DNA of 9,000 nt from Candidatus Cloacimonadota bacterium (lineage in GTDB: Bacteria > Cloacimonadota > Cloacimonadia > Cloacimonadales > TCS61): contig JAOZPK010000092.1 in assembly GCA_029932755.1 (NCBI GenBank), positions 1-9,000 on the forward strand, written 5' to 3'. Under the pieces are notes generated by a model. The model saw only the letters and a program-made list of their open reading frames with translations, did not search any database and was not told the DNA's origin. Every line of letters begins with the position of its first letter. The first letter of the stretch is position 1. Made by a program: the position numbers and the translations under genes. Positions 1 through 6,875 of the stretch are shown piece by piece.

Positions 1-95
1 CGGCAATGGAAGCAGTAGAAAATATAATTCAAAACGTAAAAACAAAAGATAACATTTGGAATGTAAATACAGAAGAGGAATACCATGAAGAATAA
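1..95 (+). CDS. C-terminal tail of an unidentified upstream gene (partial)
   Basis: The reading frame whose first full codon is at base 3 stays open for 30 codons and stops at TAA 93-95; the other two plus-strand frames close early. The visible peptide ends in NIWNVNTEEEYHEE. The W-x-V-N-T-E-E-E-Y pattern loosely resembles the tail of MobA-like or sugar nucleotidyltransferases, where a D/N-x-D/N-T-P-E-D/E-Y/L segment closes the domain, but 30 residues are too few to assign it. The gene overlaps the start of the next gene by 11 bp in another frame, a common arrangement within operons. The start lies outside the window. That it is a real coding end is likely; its family is a guess. Confidence 0.55.
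   Translation, partial: AMEAVENIIQNVKTKDNIWNVNTEEEYHEE
74..78 (+). promoter_or_regulatory. Ribosome binding site for the sulfatase-like gene
   Basis: AGAGG lies six bases before the ATG at 85, inside the last codons of the upstream reading frame. It supports ATG 85 as the start and suggests translation coupled to the preceding gene. Confidence 0.6.
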
Positions 96-2067
96 TATAA
101 ATAGTAAATTAAATAATAAAGTTTCAATTTTGTTTTTTATCATGCTTATTTCATTAATAATGGGCTGTTTAGAATCAGCAATAGCATTTATTGCAACTAA
201 TGATATTTCGATATCACGTGTTTTCTGGAATTATAAACATCTATTAACAATGATCTCTATATCAACATTTGTGTGGTTACCGATTCTATTATTATTTTCA
301 TTTATACTATACTTTATTTCAAAATTAAACTTTTTAATGAAACTAATTATCAATTTTGGCTCTTTTATTATTCTTGCTTCTTTATTTATTATTAATATTT
401 CCAGCTGGAAATTCTATTTTCGTAATGGAATATTTCTAATCCAAAATGCGATTGTATTTACTTTTTTAAATTTTAAATTACTAATATTTCATTTTATACA
501 AACAAGTCCAAAAACAATTTCTATATTAGTTGCATTTTCAATTTTTTTAGCGTTGATAATTGTATTCTTGTTAAATGTAATAATAAAGATTAGAGATAAA
601 TTTAAATATAAAAAAATTCTTATAGCTGTTTATGGTAGTTTAATAATAATCCTTACTTTAAATTTCCATATTGAGAAAAAGAACTTTCATCCTTTTTTAT
701 CAATATTAGCTTCTGGTAGTATATATGAGAGTGTTGATGAACAAACAATGCTTAAAGTATTAACTTTAAAGGATAATGCAAATAGTTTTACTATTGATGA
801 ACAAAATGCTAAACCAGTAATTGTGATCATGATTGAATCAATGAGAAAGGACCTAATAGACATGCAGCCTTGTCCAATCCCCTTTATGAAACAATTGGCA
901 GAAAAATCTTTGTTTTTCGATAAATCGTATATTACTTCTTCACATTCAAATTATTCTGATCTTTCTATTTGGTATTCACGTTATCCATTAAGAGCAAATT
1001 ATCGAGAACCATATTCGGAAGAGTCTGTATCACGAGGATTGTCTATTTTTGAATATTTTAATAAGATTGGCTATCATACAGGATATATTTCATCACAGAA
1101 TGAGAAATGGGGTGATATGATCAATTGGTTAAAAGGAAAAGGAATTGATTATTTTTATCATTCAGAGAATTATGATAAAGAAACGTGGTTTAATGAAGAT
1201 GATAGGGGCGGTTTATCGCAGTTAATAAAAAATAAAAAAGCTACTGCAGGAAAAATTGAGGACTCTGCAACAATTAAAATTGCTGAAGATTGGATATCCG
1301 GCTTAGATCATGAAATCCCTTTTTTCTTAGGTATGAACCTACAGAATACACATTTTGATTATGTAGTTTCAACAAATAGTATTCAGCCATTTGAACCAAG
1401 TGTTATTGATTTTCCCATGGTTTATTATGATTGGCCGGAATCTAAAGTAGTTCATGTGAGGAACAGGTATCTAAATGCTTTTCATAATTTGGATAGTATT
1501 ATAAAAGATTTTGTTAGTTACCTAAAAAAAGAGGGACTTTGGGATAATTGCTACTTTGTGATTATTGGTGATAGCGGAGAAGCATTTTATGAACATGGAT
1601 TTGCAAATCATTCCGGATCCATGTATGATGAGATTGCTCGTACATTTACAATGATCAAACCTCCTAAAGGTGTTGATGTTCAAATGGTAGAGAAATCAAT
1701 TAGCCACATTGATATTTTCCCAACACTTCTTGATATTATGGGAATTCCTATACCTGGTTCTTTTCAAGGATATTCTGCTTATGATTCAGATAAACAGAGA
1801 AAAATATTTATGCATAATAATTCATTTGTTTGGCAGGATGCTTTAGTTTCATGGCCCTGGAAAATGTTAATTACGTATCATCCTGTGAAAAAAGTTGAGC
1901 TCTACAATCTTGTAACTGATCCAATGGAGAAACAGAATCAAATTGATGAATATCCGGATATAGTTAATGAAATGAAACAACAGATAAAAATTATTCATGA
2001 TTCCCAGATTGAATATTATAAAAATCCAAATTTTTTCATTAAATATAATCCACCTAACATTTATTAG
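85..2067 (+). CDS. Membrane-anchored sulfatase / LTA-synthase-type phosphotransferase
   Basis: This 660-residue protein has an N-terminal block of about five or six hydrophobic segments (about 13-36, 55-78, 83-105, 117-137, 146-167, 176-194), followed by an alkaline-phosphatase-superfamily domain from about 243 to 640. Visible landmarks are IESMRKD (E251, probable metal ligand), SSHSNYSD (285-292, expected nucleophile region), NLQNTHFDY with H423, GDSGEAFYEHG (495-505), H509, and SHIDIFPTLLDIMG (540-553), typical of the sulfatase C-terminal half. There is no C-x-P-S-R formylglycine motif, and a Glu replaces the usual sulfatase Asp pair. Membrane anchor and domain order resemble LtaS/EptA/MdoB-type enzymes, which move phosphoglycerol or phosphoethanolamine onto envelope glycans or lipids, so a phosphotransferase is favoured over a true sulfatase. 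The usual His after Asp in G-D-H is Ser (S497). The catalytic domain is expected outside the cytoplasmic membrane. It overlaps the upstream gene and precedes a glycosyltransferase by 7 bp. Confidence 0.85.
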   Translation: MKNNINSKLNNKVSILFFIMLISLIMGCLESAIAFIATNDISISRVFWNYKHLLTMISISTFVWLPILLLFSFILYFISKLNFLMKLIINFGSFIILASLFIINISSWKFYFRNGIFLIQNAIVFTFLNFKLLIFHFIQTSPKTISILVAFSIFLALIIVFLLNVIIKIRDKFKYKKILIAVYGSLIIILTLNFHIEKKNFHPFLSILASGSIYESVDEQTMLKVLTLKDNANSFTIDEQNAKPVIVIMIESMRKDLIDMQPCPIPFMKQLAEKSLFFDKSYITSSHSNYSDLSIWYSRYPLRANYREPYSEESVSRGLSIFEYFNKIGYHTGYISSQNEKWGDMINWLKGKGIDYFYHSENYDKETWFNEDDRGGLSQLIKNKKATAGKIEDSATIKIAEDWISGLDHEIPFFLGMNLQNTHFDYVVSTNSIQPFEPSVIDFPMVYYDWPESKVVHVRNRYLNAFHNLDSIIKDFVSYLKKEGLWDNCYFVIIGDSGEAFYEHGFANHSGSMYDEIARTFTMIKPPKGVDVQMVEKSISHIDIFPTLLDIMGIPIPGSFQGYSAYDSDKQRKIFMHNNSFVWQDALVSWPWKMLITYHPVKKVELYNLVTDPMEKQNQIDEYPDIVNEMKQQIKIIHDSQIEYYKNPNFFIKYNPPNIY

Positions 2068-2073
2068 AGGGAG
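2066..2073 (+). promoter_or_regulatory. Ribosome binding site that decides the GT87-like start
   Basis: AGAGGGAG overlaps the TAG stop (2065-2067) of the preceding gene and sits just before ATG 2075. It favours that start over an in-frame ATG at 1997, which lies inside the preceding gene and has no Shine-Dalgarno-like stretch. Confidence 0.7.
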
Positions 2074-2074
2074 C

Positions 2075-3349
2075 ATGAAAACTACAAAATATCTTAGAAT
2101 TTTAGTTAATGCATTATTGATCTACTCTGTTTTAATGTCAGCGATCTGTATTTCATTCGATACGGTGAATACACTTAAATATGGAGCTTTAGATCTTCGC
2201 AACCGTGTAGTTGGAGTAAGAGTATTGTTAAATGAGGAAGATCCCTATTTCTTTAAATGGGAACAGGATACACCGGAAGAGTTTGTTGATGCACGAGATT
2301 TTTATTCTAATTTTCCAATGAGTAGATTAACTGTTCCCCCATCTGTGCTTTTGCTTCATTCGCCTTTTGCTTCAATACCTTATAAAACTCAGCAGATTTT
2401 GTGGGCATTTATCCAATGGTTATTACTTCTTCTAAGTATTATTCTGCTTTCAAATACAACTGATTCTATTATTAAAAAGAAAATAATCTGGATAATTGGA
2501 TTATTGATCATTGCTTCTAGTTTTTTCTGGAGACTGCATATTGATAAGGGGCAAATATATATTCTTTTTCTTTTTATGATTATCTTATCTTATTGGCTTG
2601 TTAAGAAGAAAGATAATTACATTCTCAGTGGCTTTATTTTGGGATTAACTGTTTCCTTCCGTCCACCTGTAATATTGATGGGTATCCCATTTCTTATAAA
2701 AAAAAAATGGAAGTTTATTATTAGCGGTATTACCGGAATGTTGATAAGTTTTGTATCTTCTTTATTCATTGCTCCATTTCCATTTTGGAAGAGCTATTTT
2801 AATTCTATGGAGTTTCATGAAAAATTCCATTTACTCATCATCCGACCGACATATAGTTTTTTTAATAAGATTGATGTTGATGGGATAAAGAATGCAATTT
2901 TCTCAGCAAATCTACCAATAGAAGATTCTTCTATTCAAGATATGTTTCGTATTATCTTTCATCTAAAAGTTAAAGCGATCATACTTGAATTATCTTTGAT
3001 CATTTGTATTTCAGTTTTGATATTTCTATTATGGAAGAGAATAGTTAAAACAAAAAGCAATGATATTCTTTTTTATATTGGAATAGTATTTGTAATTATT
3101 AGCAGCTTCTTTCTTCCTGCTGCTCGTCTTTCATATATGAATATCTACTGGTTGTTTCCATTATCATTAATTATTTTAATAACAAATGATATCAAAAAGA
3201 CCTTAAAACCCGAATTAGTCTTTGTAATAGTAGGGTTATTCCTAAACACTATGTTTTATACATTTCCCAAAGGAGTTATTTTAAGTGATTATTTGATGCT
3301 TTTTTATATAGTAATTACAACAATCAGAATAACCAATTCCAAATACTAA
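2075..3349 (+). CDS. GT87/DUF2029-like polytopic membrane glycosyltransferase
   Basis: The protein has 424 residues from ATG 2075. It is very hydrophobic, with a first membrane segment at about 9-28 and many more to the C-terminus. After segment 1 comes an extracytoplasmic loop carrying D40, R42 and R44, then NEEDPYF (53-59), then TVPPSVLLLHSPFASIP starting at T86 (PP at 88-89). Later come DKGQIY (157-162) and VSFRPPVIL with R196. This order (acidic loop, D-P-Y, P-P-x-x-x-L-L-x-x-P, G-Q, R/K-P-P) matches GT-C glycosyltransferases of the GT87/DUF2029 type, including polyprenyl-phosphate-mannose-dependent mannosyltransferases. Sugar and acceptor cannot be read; mannose or a related hexose from a polyprenyl-phosphate donor is the family expectation. 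The gene starts 7 bp after the sulfatase-like gene, so the two probably act in one envelope-glycan pathway. Its stop overlaps the stop of the convergent response-regulator gene. No internal damage is seen. Confidence 0.75.
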   Translation: MKTTKYLRILVNALLIYSVLMSAICISFDTVNTLKYGALDLRNRVVGVRVLLNEEDPYFFKWEQDTPEEFVDARDFYSNFPMSRLTVPPSVLLLHSPFASIPYKTQQILWAFIQWLLLLLSIILLSNTTDSIIKKKIIWIIGLLIIASSFFWRLHIDKGQIYILFLFMIILSYWLVKKKDNYILSGFILGLTVSFRPPVILMGIPFLIKKKWKFIISGITGMLISFVSSLFIAPFPFWKSYFNSMEFHEKFHLLIIRPTYSFFNKIDVDGIKNAIFSANLPIEDSSIQDMFRIIFHLKVKAIILELSLIICISVLIFLLWKRIVKTKSNDILFYIGIVFVIISSFFLPAARLSYMNIYWLFPLSLIILITNDIKKTLKPELVFVIVGLFLNTMFYTFPKGVILSDYLMLFYIVITTIRITNSKY

Positions 3350-4752
3350 TTTTTTCTAAAATCATTAGGATTAATATCATATCGTTTAAATTTCTCATAT
3401 AGATTCTGGCGTTTAATATTTGATATCTTAGATACTTTTGTAACATCACCTTTATATTGATTCATAAGGTTTCCGATGTAAGCTTTTTCAAATTCGCTTT
3501 TAGCTTTTGGGTAAGGTAAATCAAGAAAAAGAGATGATGTAGAATTAATTTTCTTTGATTCTTGCTTATAAATATGGTCAGGTAGATCTTCTGGAATAAT
3601 GGTATCATGTGAAGCAAGGGCAACAGAATGTTCAATAGTGTTTTTTAGTTCTCGTATATTTCCTTTCCATTGTTGGTTTAATAGGATTGAAAGAGCTACA
3701 TTTGATATTTTAAGCTCTTGTTTTTTGTATTTATCAGAAAATTCGGAAATGAATTTGATAACAAGAAGCTTAATGTCTTCAACTCGTTCCCGTAATGGTG
3801 GGATATGCAGATTTATCACATTTAATCTGTATAAAAGATCTTCTCGGAAATTTCCATTTTCAACTTCTTCAGAAAGAGATTTATTAGTGGCAGCAATAAT
3901 TCTCACATCAACGGTAACATCATTCTCACCACCAACTTGTCTGATAATACCTTTTTCTAAAACGCGAAGTAATTTAACCTGAAAGGCTGGTGTTGTTTCA
4001 GTAATCTCATCTAAAAACAATGTTCCACCATCAGCTTCCTGAAAATATCCCATCTTATCTTTGATTGCACTGGTAAACGATCCTTTTTTATGACCAAAAA
4101 GAGTACTTTCTAAAAGGCTTTCCGGTAAGCTCCCACAGTTGATTGCAACAAATTTTTTATTACTTCTACTGCTGTTTCGATAGATCAGATCAGCAATGAG
4201 TTCCTTACCTACACCTGTTTCCCCTGTAATTAGAATTGTTGTGTCAAGTGGAGCTATCTTTTTTACTTTTTCCATGATCTTTTGAATAGCCAGACTATTC
4301 CCAACAATATGGGTTCTATCAAACTCTTTATCCAAGATCGTTCTTAACCTTTTTATCTCATCTGTTTGCCATTTTACTTTTAGTAATTTCTCTATCTTGA
4401 GTTTAAGCAGATCAAGATCTTCAACGGGTTTTTCTATAAACTCATCAGCTCCAAGCTTCATCGCTTCTACCGCCATCTCAATAGATGCTTTACCGCTGAT
4501 TACCATCACAGCAATTTCCGGCCATTTTTTCTTGATATTCTTCAGTAGGCTTAAACCATCTTCACCAGGCATTACAAGGTCACTAAGTGCAATCTGATAA
4601 GAATGAGTTTTTAATTTCTCTATGGCTGCAATTGCTGAATCTGCTGTATCGATCAAGTATTCATCTTCTAAGTGTCTACTAAAAATATCTCTAGTATCTT
4701 TTTCATCATCAACTATCAGTATCCTAGCTTTCTTTCCATTATATTCGAACAT
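3346..4752 (-). CDS. NtrC-family sigma-54-dependent response regulator (REC-AAA+-Fis HTH)
   Basis: This 468-residue protein is complete. The receiver domain (about 9-125) has acidic D15-D16, phosphoacceptor D58 (ALSDLVMPGEDG), S86 and K108. The AAA+ domain (about 147-375) has Walker A GETGVGKE (177-184), the sigma-54 contact loop GSFTSA (224-229, normally GAFTGA), Walker B GGTLFLDE (242-249), arginine-finger candidates R303 and R309, and sensor II WKGNIREL (362-369). A Fis-type helix-turn-helix closes the protein (about 432-460, GDVTKVSKISNIKRQNLYEK). On phosphorylation it should form a ring, hydrolyse ATP and remodel sigma-54 polymerase at its target promoters. It starts 4 bp after the sensor-kinase stop, with AAGGA in the kinase's last codons, so it is probably translationally coupled and the partner of that kinase. 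No sigma-54 promoter was found in the window, so its targets are elsewhere or unseen. Confidence 0.95.
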   Translation of the reverse strand: MFEYNGKKARILIVDDEKDTRDIFSRHLEDEYLIDTADSAIAAIEKLKTHSYQIALSDLVMPGEDGLSLLKNIKKKWPEIAVMVISGKASIEMAVEAMKLGADEFIEKPVEDLDLLKLKIEKLLKVKWQTDEIKRLRTILDKEFDRTHIVGNSLAIQKIMEKVKKIAPLDTTILITGETGVGKELIADLIYRNSSRSNKKFVAINCGSLPESLLESTLFGHKKGSFTSAIKDKMGYFQEADGGTLFLDEITETTPAFQVKLLRVLEKGIIRQVGGENDVTVDVRIIAATNKSLSEEVENGNFREDLLYRLNVINLHIPPLRERVEDIKLLVIKFISEFSDKYKKQELKISNVALSILLNQQWKGNIRELKNTIEHSVALASHDTIIPEDLPDHIYKQESKKINSTSSLFLDLPYPKAKSEFEKAYIGNLMNQYKGDVTKVSKISNIKRQNLYEKFKRYDINPNDFRKN

Positions 4753-4756
4753 AATA

Positions 4757-6856
4757 TTATCCTTTTGTTTGTGGTAGGATTAAAGTAAACGTTGATCCAA
4801 AATCCTGTTTGGATTCGACTTCGATCTTACCATCGTATTTTTCAATTATGCTTTTTGTTATTGCCAGCCCAAGCCCGAAACCGGTTCCTGATTTTCCAAT
4901 TTTGGTTGAGAAATATGTTTCGAAGATCTTATTTAAATTATATTCAGGGATTCCTTCCCCTGTATCTGTAATCTTAATGTAGATCATCTTATCTTCTTCA
5001 TAAGTACGGATTGTGAGTTCCTTCTGTACACAGTCTTTCATCGCTTGAATGGCATTATTGATAATATTTGCGGTACAGAGACTTAAATCACCGTAGGATG
5101 CTGTAACATTTGGAAGACTTTTTTGGAAATCAGTAGTAAGTGTTACATAATGTTTAAAGAAAAGATTATGTTTGCAAAACTCAAGTTCTTGTGTAATCAT
5201 TTCATTGATATCAATTGGACGGTCTGCTGATATATTACTTTGTTTTACTTTTGTTAATAAACCTTTTACTGTTTGAGCAATATTTTTACCAGCTTCAATT
5301 ATTCTATCCAAATCAGTGTTATCTTTCAAATCTTTCTTTAGAAGTTGAGCATAGCCCAGAACTGTATTCAAGGGCGAATTGATATTGTGAACTATTCCTT
5401 CAATTTTTTTACCGATGTCAGCAAGTTTATTACTCTTTATCAGTTCCAATTCAAGTGACTTTCTTGCTTCAGATTCTCGGATCTCTTTTGAAACATCAAT
5501 GATGCTTCCAAAAAATTTGGTGCTTTCATCATGTTTTACTGCTCGAATATTCAGGGCTACGAATTTTTGATTTTTGTTTGGATAGATCTTTATATTTGGG
5601 AATGTTAGTGGTGCATTATATATTTTTGCAAACTGCTTTTCTTCCAATCCCATTAATTTGCTCAGATTTTGATGGTTGATCTGGTTCTCGTCCATCTCCA
5701 TAATTTTTACGAAACTGGGATTAAAAAGGATCACATCAAAATTTTGATTCAGCCAGAAAATCCCCGTATCCAGATTATCTGTTAATTCTTTGTATTCACG
5801 CAAAGTTTGGCCATATCTCGATAGGGCAATATTCATAGTATTGAAAGATGTAACCATATCACCCAATACACCAGAATATTGTTTTTTAATAGGTTCCAAT
5901 TTAGAAGGATTTTCTGAAATATTCTGCATATTATTGCTAATATTTCTTACTGGAATAAGTATTGTTTTACTAAACCAGTTACCGAGCAAACTTATCATTA
6001 CAAGTGTAAAAGCTAAAAGGATCAGAATAAAAATTAAAATACTCTGCTGCACAAATTGATTTACATACCTTTTATAGGAAATGATAAAAATTCCAGTTGG
6101 TTCATTTGCCAGATCGTAGAATATTTTGATACCTGCAGCGTTATTAATGTTGAATTTCTTAATGGTCTGCTCTAATTTTTTTTCAGTCATAGATTCAATC
6201 AGATCATTTATGTCTGAGATATATTCAGTAAGATTGCCAGGAATTGCATTGTTAGAAAGTGTTTTGTCATAAGAGATTAAGCTTACTTCAGAATCTGAGC
6301 TTAATTTCAAATTAGCCATATCGAATTTTTCTATTAGAATAAGAACACCAAGAAGTTCTTTTACTTCATTTGAAATAAAAATCGGATTATATGTTATCTG
6401 AAATAATCTATTTCCAAAATTTCCTATAAAAATCCCAGAGTTTTCTTTGGAAATATCGCGATATATCTGTGAAAGATATTTATTTAAAAGCTCCCATTGC
6501 TCGCCAAAAATGTATTCTCGCTGTTTATTGCAAATTATGAGCTTTTCAATATTCTCGGATTTAAAATTTCGATTAAGATGATCATTAATAAGATTCTTAT
6601 CCCCTTTTTGCAATGCATCAATTATTACTGTATCGGTTTCAAGATTATTTAGTAAATCCTGTTTTCCCATTTCCATCTCAGTACGAGCGATCTTCAATTC
6701 AGAAAGTGTTGATTTTATATTCAAGTCTTCATATTGATTTATTCCGAACTTGGCTAATTGCCATTCGATGAAAGTGAGTGTAAGCACAAGAAAAAATGTG
6801 ATTACAAAAAATAATTCAAAGATCCGTTTTTCCAGTTCTGTTTTTCTCTTCTTCAA
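4757..6856 (-). CDS. Membrane sensor histidine kinase (extracytoplasmic sensor-HAMP-PAS-HisKA-HATPase), TTG start
   Basis: The protein has 699 residues. Membrane segment 1 is at about 12-31, an extracytoplasmic domain at about 32-265, segment 2 at about 272-292, a HAMP-like linker at about 294-345, and PAS at about 355-460. The dimerisation/phosphoacceptor helix has H490 in GIVHNINSPLNTV. The ATP-binding domain has N-box NIINNAIQAM (N597, N601), G1 DTGEGI (631-636) and G2 GKSGTGFGLGLA (654-665). The outer domain ends in a segment like the end of CHASE4 (SGIFIGNFGN, then NPIF and LLGVLILIEKFD), so CHASE4-like is a tentative label. Start: TTG at 6856-6854 has AAGGA seven bases upstream. The frame opens only about 33 bases earlier with no ATG or GTG, and the next Met is past segment 1. 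It lacks a receiver of its own and should phosphorylate the regulator encoded 4 bp downstream. The residue after His is Asn rather than the usual Glu/Asp. Confidence 0.93.
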   Translation of the reverse strand: MKKRKTELEKRIFELFFVITFFLVLTLTFIEWQLAKFGINQYEDLNIKSTLSELKIARTEMEMGKQDLLNNLETDTVIIDALQKGDKNLINDHLNRNFKSENIEKLIICNKQREYIFGEQWELLNKYLSQIYRDISKENSGIFIGNFGNRLFQITYNPIFISNEVKELLGVLILIEKFDMANLKLSSDSEVSLISYDKTLSNNAIPGNLTEYISDINDLIESMTEKKLEQTIKKFNINNAAGIKIFYDLANEPTGIFIISYKRYVNQFVQQSILIFILILLAFTLVMISLLGNWFSKTILIPVRNISNNMQNISENPSKLEPIKKQYSGVLGDMVTSFNTMNIALSRYGQTLREYKELTDNLDTGIFWLNQNFDVILFNPSFVKIMEMDENQINHQNLSKLMGLEEKQFAKIYNAPLTFPNIKIYPNKNQKFVALNIRAVKHDESTKFFGSIIDVSKEIRESEARKSLELELIKSNKLADIGKKIEGIVHNINSPLNTVLGYAQLLKKDLKDNTDLDRIIEAGKNIAQTVKGLLTKVKQSNISADRPIDINEMITQELEFCKHNLFFKHYVTLTTDFQKSLPNVTASYGDLSLCTANIINNAIQAMKDCVQKELTIRTYEEDKMIYIKITDTGEGIPEYNLNKIFETYFSTKIGKSGTGFGLGLAITKSIIEKYDGKIEVESKQDFGSTFTLILPQTKG

Positions 6857-6863
6857 AATATCT

Positions 6864-6868
6864 TCCTT
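6864..6868 (-). promoter_or_regulatory. Ribosome binding site supporting the TTG start of the sensor kinase
   Basis: Read on the minus strand, AAGGA is followed by AGATATT and then TTG. The motif lies in the 19-bp gap between the hybrid kinase stop and the sensor kinase. Its good spacing is the main support for a non-ATG start. Confidence 0.7.
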
Positions 6869-6875
6869 TTTAATA

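Noticed and set aside
1997..2074. Longer N-terminus for the GT87-like gene starting at ATG 1997
   Set aside because: It would lie within the sulfatase-like gene, has no Shine-Dalgarno-like stretch, and adds a 26-residue extension before a start (2075) that has a clear GAGGG.
1867..2076. Antisense 69-codon open frame
   Set aside because: It lies opposite the end of the sulfatase-like gene, has low-complexity Ile/Phe/Asn-rich content from A/T-rich DNA, and has no recognisable motif.
3217..3238. AACCC ... GGGTT inverted repeat as a terminator for the minus-strand operon
   Set aside because: The arms are only five bases, the loop is long, there is no following T tract, and it lies inside the GT87-like coding sequence.
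3599..3982. 127-codon open frame opposite the response regulator AAA+ region
   Set aside because: The minus-strand frame carries the conserved AAA+ motifs; this Ser/Arg-rich translation is a shadow. The same applies to 4397-4597, 5790-6059, 7381-7602 and 8394-8615.
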